Position numbers and translations under genes: made by a program. Below, in pieces: positions 47,612 to 57,532 of a DNA stretch of 64,000 nucleotides. The notes beneath the pieces are model-generated. The model was not told the origin of the DNA. It did no database searches and saw only the letters and a program-made list of their open reading frames with translations. Each line of letters begins with the position of its first letter. Within the stretch, counting starts at the first letter, position 1. Source of the DNA: Nostoc sp. HK-01 (GTDB lineage Bacteria; Cyanobacteriota; Cyanobacteriia; Cyanobacteriales; Nostocaceae); assembly GCA_003990705.1 (NCBI GenBank), contig AP018318.1:4653501-4717500 (forward strand), read 5' to 3'.

Positions 47612-50254
47612 ATGACTCTTCCCAATCCTGGTAGCGTCTTGGCTACATTAACCGAACTTACACAAGTTAATCGCACCCACGCTTTACTGCGTCGCGTTAA
47701 AGACCTTTCTGTTAACGAATTTGTTTGTCTACTAGATTTTATAACAGCTGAGTTCCAACAATTTCTCAGAGCGATTGAATTAATCAATAATGAAGCTCTA
47801 GAAACTATGTTGGAAAAGGTATTAGAAGCAATCACTTTGAAAATTGGCCAAATTTTGCAAGCAGAACACACAGCTATTTTTTTAGTTGACTATGATAAAG
47901 GTCAGTTGTGGTCAAAAGTTCCCCAAGATAATAGCCAAAAATTTTTAGAAATTAGAACTCCGATTAATGTAGGAATCCCTGGTCATGTTGCGAGTACAGG
48001 CCAATACTTGAATATTTCTGAAACTGCTACTCATCCCTTATTTAGCCCAGATTTAGAAAAGCAAATGGGCTACAGAATTCGTAATATTTTATGTATGCCG
48101 GTTGTGAGTAGCAAAAGTCAAACTGTGGCTGTAGTACAACTAGCAAATAAAGAAGGCGACATTCCTTTTAATCATGAAGATGAAAACTGTTTTCGAGATT
48201 TTGCTGCTTCTATTGGGATTATTTTAGAAACCTGTCAGTCTTTTTATGTAGCAGCCCGCAATCAACGAGGCGCTACAGCACTGTTACGTGCTACTCAAAC
48301 ACTAGGGCAAAGTTTAGATTTAGAAGCAACTTTGCAAATAGTCATGGAGCAAGCCCGAATTTTAATGCAGGCAGACCGCAGTACGCTATTTTTGTATCGT
48401 AAAGAAATGGGCGAACTTTGGACAAAGGTAGCAGCGGCTGCGGCTCCAACAGATTATCTTGAAATTCGGATGCCGGCAAATCGTGGGATTGCTGGCTATG
48501 TGGCATCTACAGGGGACGCATTAAATATTCCTGATGCTTATAAAGACCCCCGCTTTGACCCCAGTACAGATAGAAAAACTGGCTATGTAACTCGGAATAT
48601 TTTATGTTTGCCAGTGTTTAATTCTGCTAACGAATTAATTGGGGTAACACAGCTAATTAATAAGCAAAAAGGCAGTTTCACAGCTTCTGATGAAGAGTTT
48701 ATGCGGGCTTTTAATATTCAAGCAGGCATAGCATTAGAAAATGCGCGATTGTTTGAAAATGTCCTGCTAGAAAAACAGTACCAAAAAGACATTTTGCAAA
48801 GTCTTTCTGATGCGGTAATTTCTACTGATATGATTGGTCGCATTGTCACAATTAATGATGCCGCCTTAGAGTTATTAGGTTGTCCTTTAGGAGATGCTAA
48901 TAACAAAAGCAATAAATTATTATGGGAACAAAACTTAATTGGTCGCTTTGTTTGGGAAGTAGTGCCAATTGAAAATTTACAAATGCGTTTAGAAGATAGT
49001 TTAACATCAGGTGCGAGATATTATGTCCCAGAGCAAAGTCTGATGGTAGGTTTATATGAAGCACTGACTTTAGAAGGGCGAGTGAGTAACGAAATTCAGG
49101 ACGCGGATCAACTTCCGTTACCGTTACAAAACGGGTTTGCATCTGGTCAAACTGCGATGACTCACCAGTTAATTTTAACAGTCCGCGATCGCACTAACCC
49201 TGATTTGTTTATTCCTTGGAATTTACTGTTAACTCCTCCATCCCAATTAATTCCAGCTAATCAAGTAGAACAGTTAGAACGCAGTATTAATTTGACTGTT
49301 AATCCCCTCACTAACCCAGAAGGGGGAGTCAGGGGCGGTTTGGTGGTTTTAGAAGATATTAGTCAAGAAAAACGCCTGAAAACGACAATGTATCGTTACC
49401 TCACTCCCCATGTAGCTGAACAAGTTATGGCTGTAGGGGAAGATGCTTTGATGGTGGGTGAACGTAAGGATGTGACTATCTTATTTTCTGATATTCGTGG
49501 TTACACCACTTTGACAGAAAATTTGGGGGCGGCGGCAGTAGTCTCGCTGCTCAACCAGTATTTTGAAACAATGGTAGAGGCAGTTTTTAATTATGAAGGC
49601 ACTTTAGATAAATTTATTGGCGATGCCTTAATGGCTGTGTTTGGTGCGCCGCTTCCACTCACAGAAAACCATGCTTGGCAAGCGATACAGTCAGCTTTAG
49701 AGATGCGCCAACGTCTCGAAGAATTTAACCAACGGCGGATTATTCAGGAACAGCCACAAATTCGCATTGGGATTGGGATTAGTTCTGGGGAAGTGGTTTC
49801 CGGTAATATTGGCTCTCACAAACGTATGGACTACACCGTGATTGGTGATAGTGTCAACTTAAGCGCCCGTTTAGAAGCCGTAACTAAAGAATATGGCTGC
49901 GATATTATTTTGAGCGAATTTACCTACCAATTATGCAGCGATCGCATTTGGGTGCGTGAGTTAGACCAAATTCGCGTTAAGGGTAAACACCAAGCAGTCA
50001 ATATCTATGAGTTAATTAGCGATCGCCAAACTCCCCTGGATGCTGATACCCAAGAGTTTTTATTTCACTATCATAATGGCCGGGCTGCTTATTTAGCCAG
50101 GGATTTTGCCGGGGCGATCGCTTATTTTACCGCCGCTAAACATATTCGACCCAAAGACCAAGCTGTAGAAATTCATTTAGAACGCGCTCATAATTATCAC
50201 AAAACACCACCGCCAGATTCTTGGGATGGTGTTTGGACAATTGTCAGCAAATAA
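47612..50254 (+). CDS. cyaB: Tandem-GAF class III adenylate cyclase (CyaB type)
   Basis: An 880-residue cytosolic cyclase that makes cAMP. Two GAF domains (about 70-215 and 230-385), each with an N-K...F...D-E signature, bind cyclic nucleotide and activate the enzyme in known CyaB1/CyaB2. A PAS-like segment with an insertion follows (about 390-600). The catalytic domain (about 620-800) has metal Asp in LFSDIRGYTT and GDALMAVFG, and the adenine-selecting pair Lys667 and Thr742, spaced 75 residues apart as in CyaB1. GDSVNLSARLE supplies the transition-state Asn and Arg. A short TPR-like tail ends it. Start ATG 47612. Which of CyaB1 or CyaB2 it corresponds to is not resolved. Confidence 0.93.
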   Translation: MTLPNPGSVLATLTELTQVNRTHALLRRVKDLSVNEFVCLLDFITAEFQQFLRAIELINNEALETMLEKVLEAITLKIGQILQAEHTAIFLVDYDKGQLWSKVPQDNSQKFLEIRTPINVGIPGHVASTGQYLNISETATHPLFSPDLEKQMGYRIRNILCMPVVSSKSQTVAVVQLANKEGDIPFNHEDENCFRDFAASIGIILETCQSFYVAARNQRGATALLRATQTLGQSLDLEATLQIVMEQARILMQADRSTLFLYRKEMGELWTKVAAAAAPTDYLEIRMPANRGIAGYVASTGDALNIPDAYKDPRFDPSTDRKTGYVTRNILCLPVFNSANELIGVTQLINKQKGSFTASDEEFMRAFNIQAGIALENARLFENVLLEKQYQKDILQSLSDAVISTDMIGRIVTINDAALELLGCPLGDANNKSNKLLWEQNLIGRFVWEVVPIENLQMRLEDSLTSGARYYVPEQSLMVGLYEALTLEGRVSNEIQDADQLPLPLQNGFASGQTAMTHQLILTVRDRTNPDLFIPWNLLLTPPSQLIPANQVEQLERSINLTVNPLTNPEGGVRGGLVVLEDISQEKRLKTTMYRYLTPHVAEQVMAVGEDALMVGERKDVTILFSDIRGYTTLTENLGAAAVVSLLNQYFETMVEAVFNYEGTLDKFIGDALMAVFGAPLPLTENHAWQAIQSALEMRQRLEEFNQRRIIQEQPQIRIGIGISSGEVVSGNIGSHKRMDYTVIGDSVNLSARLEAVTKEYGCDIILSEFTYQLCSDRIWVRELDQIRVKGKHQAVNIYELISDRQTPLDADTQEFLFHYHNGRAAYLARDFAGAIAYFTAAKHIRPKDQAVEIHLERAHNYHKTPPPDSWDGVWTIVSK

Positions 50255-50358
50255 AGGCGTAATTTGTGTACTATATGACAAAAGCTGGTTTATTTTTTAT
50301 TACGTAATAAGTAAAAATTATTTTTTTGCTTCTTACTATTTATTTATTCTTGCTTTTC

Positions 50359-50637
50359 CTATGAATCTTCAGCTTCGCCTCCTTCATTTTTAAAAGGATT
50401 CTCGCCAATTTGTAACTGTTTTTTACTCTGCTTTAATTGTTTCCACAAAACTCTAATTTGTTCATAGGCTGCTTCTGGGGGAATTTTTCCACCTGTTTCT
50501 AAGCTACAAACATAACTAACTTTCTGAGCAAATTCTTGAAGATTTGCATTAAAGACTAAGTTTTCTGGTTTGACATGACCATAATAGCGACCATGAGGGT
50601 AAAGAAAATCATCTTTGTCCACTATCCGATGCTCCAC
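50359..50637 (-). CDS. Small conserved protein (DUF7219-like)
   Basis: A 92-residue protein with DFLYPHGRYYGHVKPENLVFNANLQEF and a following KVSYVCSLETGGK. I recognise it as a conserved cyanobacterial family, sometimes mislabelled as related to isopropylmalate synthases and possibly DUF7219. The tail is acidic. Function is unknown. It is convergent with the cyclase gene. Confidence 0.7.
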   Translation of the reverse strand: MEHRIVDKDDFLYPHGRYYGHVKPENLVFNANLQEFAQKVSYVCSLETGGKIPPEAAYEQIRVLWKQLKQSKKQLQIGENPFKNEGGEAEDS

Positions 50638-51357
50638 TTATGAAACTCCGTTATTGTTTTAATATCTGACTTTAAGCAATCACTTATGCACATATCTTGT
50701 GTCTCAAGGCAAAAAAGCTTAATCAGCATTGATATAAAAACAATAGTTGTGCAGAATTGCTAATAGTTTACCCTTGTGCCAATTGCTAATTAACATTCTC
50801 TCCAATTAAATACCTAATATTTTAAATAGCTTTTTACTGAGTCATATTTTATACTATTTTTTATTTGAAAGAGAAAAAATTAGGTTGATTGGTAAAAAAA
50901 TCTACAGTCAAAGTGTAATGTCTTTCTGGGTAATTTACCTCTACTAGAGGTTATATACTATATATCTGAGAATCAGCTTTGGGTAATTAATCTTAACCAA
51001 AACTTGATGTAGTTGGCTAGTGGCAGTTAATGAACCAACTGTTACTTTTTTATGGCTCAACAGAGGTCATAAACAATTTTATGAGGCATTTTATTTTACT
51101 TTTAAGGAAGTCTAAGTAAACCAGCTTTTATAGCAATAAATTGAGTTATAGAGATAGTAACAAGATTTACGGGTAAATACTCAGTAATCTTTATAGAAAG
51201 CTACTGTAGAAAACCCGCAAATATTATTTAATCATTTATTTTGAATCCTATTCATTGCTCACTTACAATTGATTGGCTAATCTTTGTTAACTAAAGATAA
51301 AATGGTTAAGCCCGAAAGGACACAAGTCTCCCAGTGCTGAAAAGTTTACCTCCTACC
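50638..51357. other. Long AT-rich region upstream of purC
   Basis: A gap of 720 bases without an ORF above 60 codons on either strand and without a recognised repeat. It holds divergent promoters for the small minus-strand gene and purC. AAAGGACAC lies about 40 bases before the purC start. Confidence 0.5.
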
Positions 51358-52095
51358 ATGTCTGTTCATTCCAAGCTCTACGAAGGCAAAGCAAAGATCC
51401 TCTATACAACAGATAATCCAGAAGTCTTGTTGGCTGATTTTAAAGATGATGCCACTGCTTTTAACGCCCAAAAGCGTGGAAGTATCCTTGACAAGGGAAG
51501 AATTAACTGTATTATTTCTAGCCAATTATTTAAAAAATTGGAAGCCAATGGGATTAAAACCCACTTTATTGACAGCCCAGCCCCCCATCAAATGCGGGTA
51601 AAAGCCGTTAAGATTTTACCGTTAGAAGTAGTTGTGAGAAATATTGCGGCTGGTAGCCTGAGTCAACAAACAGGTTTACCAGTAGGGACAGTTTTAAAAC
51701 AGCCAATGGTTGAGTTTTATTACAAAAACGATCAATTAGGAGACCCGTTGCTGACAAGCGATCGCCTACTCTTGATGGAACTAGCTACAGCGGAACAAGT
51801 AGACATAATTAAGAATCTAGCATTGCAAATCAACGAATTTCTGCGTAGCTTTTGGCAGCAATGTGGCATTACCCTAGTAGACTTCAAACTAGAATTCGGC
51901 TTAGATTCACAGCAGCAGATACTCCTGGCAGATGAGATTAGTCCAGATACCTGTCGTTTGTGGGACACAGCAGAAACTGACCCTAACCGCCGGGTAATGG
52001 ATAAAGACCGCTTCCGCCGAGATTTGGGAAATGTAGAAGACGCTTACCAAGAGGTTTTACAACGAGTGCTACAAACAGTAGACAGTAAAAATTAA
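51358..52095 (+). CDS. purC: SAICAR synthetase
   Basis: A 245-residue phosphoribosylaminoimidazole-succinocarboxamide synthase, step seven of purine synthesis, joining CAIR and aspartate with ATP. KLYEGKAKILYTT (about 5-17), PLEVVVRNIAAGSL and LADEISPDTCRLWD are family motifs. I chose ATG 51358; a GTG eight codons upstream extends it without family support. It precedes the Omp85/lpx cluster on the same strand. Confidence 0.97.
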   Translation: MSVHSKLYEGKAKILYTTDNPEVLLADFKDDATAFNAQKRGSILDKGRINCIISSQLFKKLEANGIKTHFIDSPAPHQMRVKAVKILPLEVVVRNIAAGSLSQQTGLPVGTVLKQPMVEFYYKNDQLGDPLLTSDRLLLMELATAEQVDIIKNLALQINEFLRSFWQQCGITLVDFKLEFGLDSQQQILLADEISPDTCRLWDTAETDPNRRVMDKDRFRRDLGNVEDAYQEVLQRVLQTVDSKN

Positions 52096-52205
52096 ACTGA
52101 GATACCTTGTCATTGGTCATTGGTCTTGACAAAGGACAAATGACCAATGACTAATGACTAAGTAACTAGTGTGTGATTGTGTGCGGAAGTGAAGAGGAAT
52201 ATAAA

Positions 52206-54728
52206 ATGCGTTTATCTCCTATATTAGTAGCAGCTGTAGCAATTGCAGCGCCATTAAGTGGCTCTCTCAGAGCAAATGCCCAAACTGCTGAAGGGTTACA
52301 ACAGACAGCTAAATTTGTCAAACCCTCGACAAGTCAGCCACAAGAGAAGGACGCAGGCCAAAGTTCAGCAAGGGAAAGTTTAAAATCTGCGAGCAACTCT
52401 ACAGAGGCTAAGGTACTTAAAGATACTCAACCTCAGTCTGTGGAACTTTTACCAACACAGTCAGCGGTAAAACTCAAACCACAGGTAATAGTACCCACAT
52501 TAACAGTACCAACAATTGCCCAAACTCCAGAAACAATTCCTAATCCTGATACTCAACAGCCAACTACCGTTCCAGATAATTCATCTCCAGCTACCCAACC
52601 GACACCTGCACCAGAGAATACCAACCCGCCAACGACAATAGAACCCGCATTTCCTACAACTCCCAGTAACACTCAACCAGGAAATACCATCCCATCAACG
52701 ATAGAACCTGCATTTCCTACAACTCCCAGTAACACTCAACCAGGAAATACCATTCCATCGACAATAAAACCCGCATCTCCAGGTAATACTCAGCCAAATA
52801 ATACTCAACCAGAGAACACCAACCCGCCAACGATAGAACCAGCATTTCCCACATCTCCAGGGAATACTCAGCCGAATGGCGCTACCGAAACAACAGAACC
52901 AAGGGTGTTAGTCTCAGAAGTAGTAGTGAGGCCTCAGACAGGACAATTAACACCAGAATTAGAAGAAAAAGTTTATCAGGTCATTCGGACTCAACCAGGG
53001 CGAACAACCACCCGCACACAATTGCAAGAAGATATTAATTCTATCTTTGGTACAGGTTTCTTTTCCAACGTTCAAGCATTACCAGAAGATACACCTTTGG
53101 GCGTGCGAGTCAGCTTTGTTGTTCAGCCCAACCCTGTACTGACAAAAGTGCAAGTCGAAGCTAATCCTGGGACTGGTGTTGCTTCGGTTCTGCCAGCCAG
53201 CACGGCGGATGAAGTTTTTAAAGATCAGTATGGTAAGATACTCAACTTGCGGGACTTGCAAGAAGGCATCAAAACCTTAACCAAACGCTATCAAGACCAA
53301 GGTTATGTGTTAGCCAATGTGATTGGTGCGCCCCAAGTTGCGGAAAATGGAGTTGTAACTCTGCAAGTAGCAGAAGGCGTAGTGGAAAATATTAAAGTCC
53401 GATTCCGCAACAAAGAAGGTCAAGAAACAGACGATCAGGGTAGACCAATTCGGGGTCGGACACAAGAGTATATTATTAAACGCGAAGTAGAATTAAAGCC
53501 AGGACAAGTATTTAACAGAAATACAGTACAAAAAGACTTGCAACGGGTATATGGACTAGGATTATTTGAAGATGTGAATGTTTCCTTAGATCCTGGTACC
53601 GACCCCAGTAAAGTAGATGTGGTAGTCAATGTAGCCGAACGGAGTAGTGGTTCGATCGCCGCAGGGGCTGGTATTAGTTCTGCAAGTGGATTATTTGGTA
53701 CGGTGAGCTATCAACAGCAAAACCTCAACGGGAGAAACCAAAAATTAGGTGCAGAAGTGCAGGTGGGAACAAGGGAGTTACTGTTTGATTTGCGCTACAC
53801 TGACCCTTGGATTGCTGGCGACCCTTACCGTACCTCCTACACAGCTAACATTTTCCGGCGTAGTTCCATTTCCTTGGTATATGAAGGCACAGATGACAAC
53901 GTGGAAACTTTTAGAGCCGGAGACACAGATGGCGATCGCCCGCGTGTACTGCGGTTAGGTGGTGGTGTTACCTTTACCCGCCCCTTATCTAATAATCCCT
54001 ACGAACGTGCAGAATGGACAGCTTCAGCTGGTTTGCAATATCAACGAGTTTCCACCCGCGATGCTGATGGTAATCTCAGAAGATTTGGGACAGTATACAC
54101 AAATGGAGTAGCTGGAGAATTAATTCCCTTGAGCTTTTCGGGGGAAGGTCAAGACGATTTATTGCTATTACAATTGGGTACGCAGCGCGATCGCCGTAAT
54201 AATGCCCTACAACCGACCAGTGGTTCTTTCCTCCGCTTCGGAGTTGATCAGTCAGTTCCAGTAGGGCTAGGTAATATTTTACTCACTCGATTACGTGGTA
54301 GCTATAGCCAATATATACCCGTTAAACTTCTTAACTTTACTAAAGGCGCACAAACCCTAGCTTTTAACATTCAAGGCGGAACTATCCTGGGTGACTTACC
54401 CCCTTACGAAGCCTTTACTTTGGGTGGTAGTAATTCTGTGCGCGGCTATGAAGAAGGTACACTAGCCAGCAGCCGCAGTTACGTGCAAGCAACTTTAGAG
54501 TATCGCTTCCCTGTATTTTCTATCGTTAGCGGTGCAGCCTTTGTGGATTTTGGCAGTGACTTAGGTACCAATACTAGGGCGGCGGAAGTCCTCAACAAAA
54601 ATGGGACTGGCTATGGTTATGGTCTGGGTGTGCGCGTGCAATCACCTTTGGGGCCAATTCGGATTGACTACGGTATTAACGATGATGGTGACAGCCGCAT
54701 CAATTTCGGCATTGGCGAAAGATTTTAA
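52206..54728 (+). CDS. omp85: Omp85/BamA-type outer membrane assembly protein
   Basis: An 840-residue outer-membrane protein. A signal peptide (about 1-26, cut after ANAQ) is followed by a long Pro/Thr/Asn-rich linker (about 90-235) with 21-residue repeats. Three POTRA domains come next (about 236-305, 306-390, 395-480), then a 16-strand barrel with the conserved VRGYEEG loop motif near residue 757. It should insert barrel proteins into the outer membrane. The order purC, omp85, lpxC, fabZ, lpxA, lpxB matches the omp85 (alr2269) region of Anabaena as I remember it. The start is ATG 52206; the upstream ORF part has no signal-like sequence. Confidence 0.95.
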   Translation: MRLSPILVAAVAIAAPLSGSLRANAQTAEGLQQTAKFVKPSTSQPQEKDAGQSSARESLKSASNSTEAKVLKDTQPQSVELLPTQSAVKLKPQVIVPTLTVPTIAQTPETIPNPDTQQPTTVPDNSSPATQPTPAPENTNPPTTIEPAFPTTPSNTQPGNTIPSTIEPAFPTTPSNTQPGNTIPSTIKPASPGNTQPNNTQPENTNPPTIEPAFPTSPGNTQPNGATETTEPRVLVSEVVVRPQTGQLTPELEEKVYQVIRTQPGRTTTRTQLQEDINSIFGTGFFSNVQALPEDTPLGVRVSFVVQPNPVLTKVQVEANPGTGVASVLPASTADEVFKDQYGKILNLRDLQEGIKTLTKRYQDQGYVLANVIGAPQVAENGVVTLQVAEGVVENIKVRFRNKEGQETDDQGRPIRGRTQEYIIKREVELKPGQVFNRNTVQKDLQRVYGLGLFEDVNVSLDPGTDPSKVDVVVNVAERSSGSIAAGAGISSASGLFGTVSYQQQNLNGRNQKLGAEVQVGTRELLFDLRYTDPWIAGDPYRTSYTANIFRRSSISLVYEGTDDNVETFRAGDTDGDRPRVLRLGGGVTFTRPLSNNPYERAEWTASAGLQYQRVSTRDADGNLRRFGTVYTNGVAGELIPLSFSGEGQDDLLLLQLGTQRDRRNNALQPTSGSFLRFGVDQSVPVGLGNILLTRLRGSYSQYIPVKLLNFTKGAQTLAFNIQGGTILGDLPPYEAFTLGGSNSVRGYEEGTLASSRSYVQATLEYRFPVFSIVSGAAFVDFGSDLGTNTRAAEVLNKNGTGYGYGLGVRVQSPLGPIRIDYGINDDGDSRINFGIGERF
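52647..52860 (+). repeat. 63-bp tandem repeats in the Omp85 linker
   Basis: The unit starting GCATTTCCTACAACTCCC recurs 63 bases later (52647 and 52710), with two more degenerate copies to about 52860. It encodes AFPTTPSNTQPGNTIPSTIEP-type peptides. Multiples of three keep the frame, so linker length can vary. Confidence 0.8.
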
Positions 54729-54855
54729 GTTGGTCAAAAGTCAATTGTCTATAGTCAATAGTCAATCGTTTTCAATTATTGACCTTTGACCACTGACTCT
54801 TGACTCTTGACCCCTAACCCTTGACTATTTATTAAGGTGTATTAAATTTTTGCCG

Positions 54856-55725
54856 ATGCAACAACACACCATCACAGGGGAAGTCTACCAAACAGGAGTT
54901 GGTTTACATAGCGGTATTACTACCAATGTGCGGATATTACCAGCCCCAGCAAATAGTGGGCGTTATTTTGTGCGGGTAGATTTACCTGATTTACCAATTA
55001 TTCCTGCCCAAATTGCAGCAGTTAATGAGACTGTTCTCTCAACTCAATTGGGCAAAGGTGAAGCATCTGTTCGGACAGTTGAGCATTTGTTGGCAACATT
55101 AGCAAGTATGGGTGTGAATAATGCCCGCATTGAAATCGACGGGCCAGAAGTGCCGCTATTGGATGGTTCAGCACAGCTTTGGGCAGCCAGCATTGCTCAA
55201 GTTGGCTTACAACCACAATCAGTAGATGATCATCAAGAAAACTTGGTAGTCAAAGAACCAATCTGGATTTATCAACAAGATGCTTTTGTTGGTGCCATCC
55301 CAGCAGCCGAAACTCGCTTTAGTTATGGGATTGATTTTGATTTACCTGCAATTGGGAATCAATGGCACAGTTGGTTGCTGGCTACTGATGTGAATGAAAC
55401 TGCTGTAAGCTTTACGGCAGAAATTGCACCTGCGCGTACTTTTGGTTTATTACATCAAATAGAATACTTACAACAAGCTGGATTAATCAAAGGTGGCAGC
55501 TTGGATAATGCGCTCGTTTGCGGCTCGGAAGGATGGCTAAATCCGCCATTAAGATTTGCAAATGAGCCAGTCCGTCATAAGATATTGGATTTAGTAGGAG
55601 ATTTGAGTTTATTGGGAATTTTCCCGCAAGCACATTTCTTAGCGTATAAAGCCAGCCACAATTTACATATTCAACTCGCGCAAAGGATTTTAGCAGCACA
55701 GCAAAATCCCACCGACAAAATCTGA
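54856..55725 (+). CDS. lpxC: UDP-3-O-acyl-N-acetylglucosamine deacetylase
   Basis: A 289-residue zinc enzyme for the committed step of lipid A synthesis. Zinc ligands lie in [10 protein letters not shown] (His) and [15 protein letters not shown] (His and Asp). The catalytic His region [13 protein letters not shown] follows. I chose ATG 54856; a TTG two codons before is the alternative. It lies between omp85 and fabZ with short gaps. Confidence 0.96.
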   Translation: MQQHTITGEVYQTGVGLHSGITTNVRILPAPANSGRYFVRVDLPDLPIIPAQIAAVNETVLSTQLGKGEASVRTVEHLLATLASMGVNNARIEIDGPEVPLLDGSAQLWAASIAQVGLQPQSVDDHQENLVVKEPIWIYQQDAFVGAIPAAETRFSYGIDFDLPAIGNQWHSWLLATDVNETAVSFTAEIAPARTFGLLHQIEYLQQAGLIKGGSLDNALVCGSEGWLNPPLRFANEPVRHKILDLVGDLSLLGIFPQAHFLAYKASHNLHIQLAQRILAAQQNPTDKI

Positions 55726-55782
55726 GGGGGTTTCAGCGCCATCCCACTTAAATTTTTCTAGTCAAAGTCACACAAACCGCCA

Positions 55783-56304
55783 ATGTCAATTCTTGCAGAA
55801 GTAAATAGTAGCGATGCGATCGCATCCTCATCTATTGCCACAGAAACTCCAACTGCATCTGAAGTGAAAAAAACTTTCACCTCTGAAGAAATTCAGCAGT
55901 TGTTACCCCATCGTTATCCCTTTTTACTGGTAGACAAAATTATTGACTATGTACCAGGAAAAGTGGCTGTAGGCGTTAAAAATGTTACTATTAACGAACC
56001 TCAATTTCAAGGACATTTCCCCGGTAGACCACTCATGCCAGGAGTGCTAATTGTTGAAGCAATGGCACAAGTAGGCGGAATTGTGTTAACACAACTGCCA
56101 GAATACAATGCAGGTGGACTGTTTGTATTTGCTGGTATCGATAAAGCTCGCTTCCGCCGTCAAGTTGTTCCTGGAGATCAACTAATCATGACAGTGGAAC
56201 TGTTATGTATCAAACAACGTCGGTTTGGGAAGATGCAAGCTCGGGCCGAAGTTGATGGACAACTCGCCGCTGAAGGCGAATTGATGTTTTCTTTAGTTGG
56301 TTAA
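55783..56304 (+). CDS. fabZ: 3-hydroxyacyl-ACP dehydratase
   Basis: A 173-residue hot-dog enzyme of fatty acid synthesis. Catalytic His is in [12 protein letters not shown] and Glu in VLIVEAMAQ, with the [13 protein letters not shown] loop. The first 30 residues are a polar extension common in cyanobacteria. It sits 57 bases after lpxC and supplies or balances acyl-ACPs for lipid A and phospholipids. Confidence 0.96.
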   Translation: MSILAEVNSSDAIASSSIATETPTASEVKKTFTSEEIQQLLPHRYPFLLVDKIIDYVPGKVAVGVKNVTINEPQFQGHFPGRPLMPGVLIVEAMAQVGGIVLTQLPEYNAGGLFVFAGIDKARFRRQVVPGDQLIMTVELLCIKQRRFGKMQARAEVDGQLAAEGELMFSLVG

Positions 56305-56544
56305 CAACTTGTTGGAGTGTCTAAGTACAACCGTGATGTACCTAAACTCAATCCTGAAAAAGGATAACAAGTCAACAATTGTCCACAATAGTATTTGAAA
56401 ATTTCTTGATTTTCGCTGCCCTCTCGGACGAGACGCTACGCGAACACACTTAACTTGCTTCGCCCAACACACTTTCGACAGCTGAAGTTATCACAACTCA
56501 GCAACACCAGTTGCCACAAAGCGCTGGCTTCTCAAGACAGTTCT

Positions 56545-56548
56545 GGAG
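56545..56548 (+). promoter_or_regulatory. Shine-Dalgarno supporting a TTG start for lpxA
   Basis: GGAG lies eight bases before TTG 56557. This is the first codon of the conserved LKTLIHPTAV... sequence, which supports 56557 over the 56455 start. Confidence 0.6.
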
Positions 56549-56556
56549 ATTCACCC

Positions 56557-57378
56557 TTGAAGACTCTTATTCATCCAACGGCTGTAGTTCATCCTAAAGC
56601 GGAACTCCACCCTACAGTGCAAGTCGGTGCCTATGCTGTGATTGGAGCGCATGTCAAAGTTGGCCCTGAAACAATTATTGGCGCTCATGTAGTGCTAGAA
56701 GGGCCTTGTGAAATTGGGGCGCGAAATCAGATTTTTCCAGGTGCAGCTATCGGTATGGAACCCCAGGATCTCAAATTTGTGGGAGAACCTACCTGGGTCA
56801 AAATTGGTGACGATAACTTAATTCGGGAATATGTCACCATTAATCGTGCCACAGGTGAGGGAGAAGCCACAATTATCGGCAGTAATAACTTGCTGATGGC
56901 TTATGTCCATGTAGCGCACAACTGCATAATTGAAGACCATGTAGTCATTCCTAACTCAGTGGCCTTAGCCGGTCATGTCCATATCGAGTCTCGTGCCAGA
57001 CTAGGTGGAGTGTTGGGAGTTCATCAATTTGTTCATATCGGTAGGCACTCAATGGTCGGTGGAATGTCAAGGATTGACCGAGACGTACCGCCATATATGC
57101 TAGTTGAAGGCAATCCTGTACGCGTAAGAACCCTCAACTTGGTAGGACTCAAACGCTCTGGGATGACAGCCAGTGACTTGCAAATGCTCAAAAAAGCTTT
57201 TCGCATTCTCTACCGTTCTGGTTTGACTTTCAAAGAAGCATTAGAACAGTTAGAACAGTTAGGAGATACAGAAGAACTACAGCACCTACGCCGCTTTATC
57301 CTTCTATCGCAAATGCCAGGAAGACGCGGTTTAATTCCGGGTAAAGGTAGAGCTTCTAGCGCTAGTGATGAGTCTTAG
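56557..57378 (+). CDS. lpxA: UDP-N-acetylglucosamine acyltransferase
   Basis: A 273-residue left-handed beta-helix enzyme, first step of lipid A synthesis. Hexapeptide repeats run from IHPTAVVHPKAELHPTVQVG to about residue 190, with catalytic His in VHVAHNCIIEDH and the C-terminal helical domain (GLKRSGMTASDLQMLKKAF). The start was set at TTG 56557, preceded by GGAG, giving the usual family length. A longer frame from TTG 56455 begins within repeat-like DNA (GGACGAGACGCTACGCG at 56429-56445 adjoins it) and looks non-coding. Confidence 0.9.
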   Translation: MKTLIHPTAVVHPKAELHPTVQVGAYAVIGAHVKVGPETIIGAHVVLEGPCEIGARNQIFPGAAIGMEPQDLKFVGEPTWVKIGDDNLIREYVTINRATGEGEATIIGSNNLLMAYVHVAHNCIIEDHVVIPNSVALAGHVHIESRARLGGVLGVHQFVHIGRHSMVGGMSRIDRDVPPYMLVEGNPVRVRTLNLVGLKRSGMTASDLQMLKKAFRILYRSGLTFKEALEQLEQLGDTEELQHLRRFILLSQMPGRRGLIPGKGRASSASDES

Positions 57379-57532
57379 GTTAGTGACGGGAAATTAGGGG
57401 TTATACAATTTTGGATTGAGAATGTAGGTTTGATGAATCCAGTTATCTCAATCAATGTTTAAATTGGTACTAAGTAACTCCTAATTTCTCAGCTTTTATA
57501 TCTAAAATTTTTACGAAATTTTTAATGATCAA

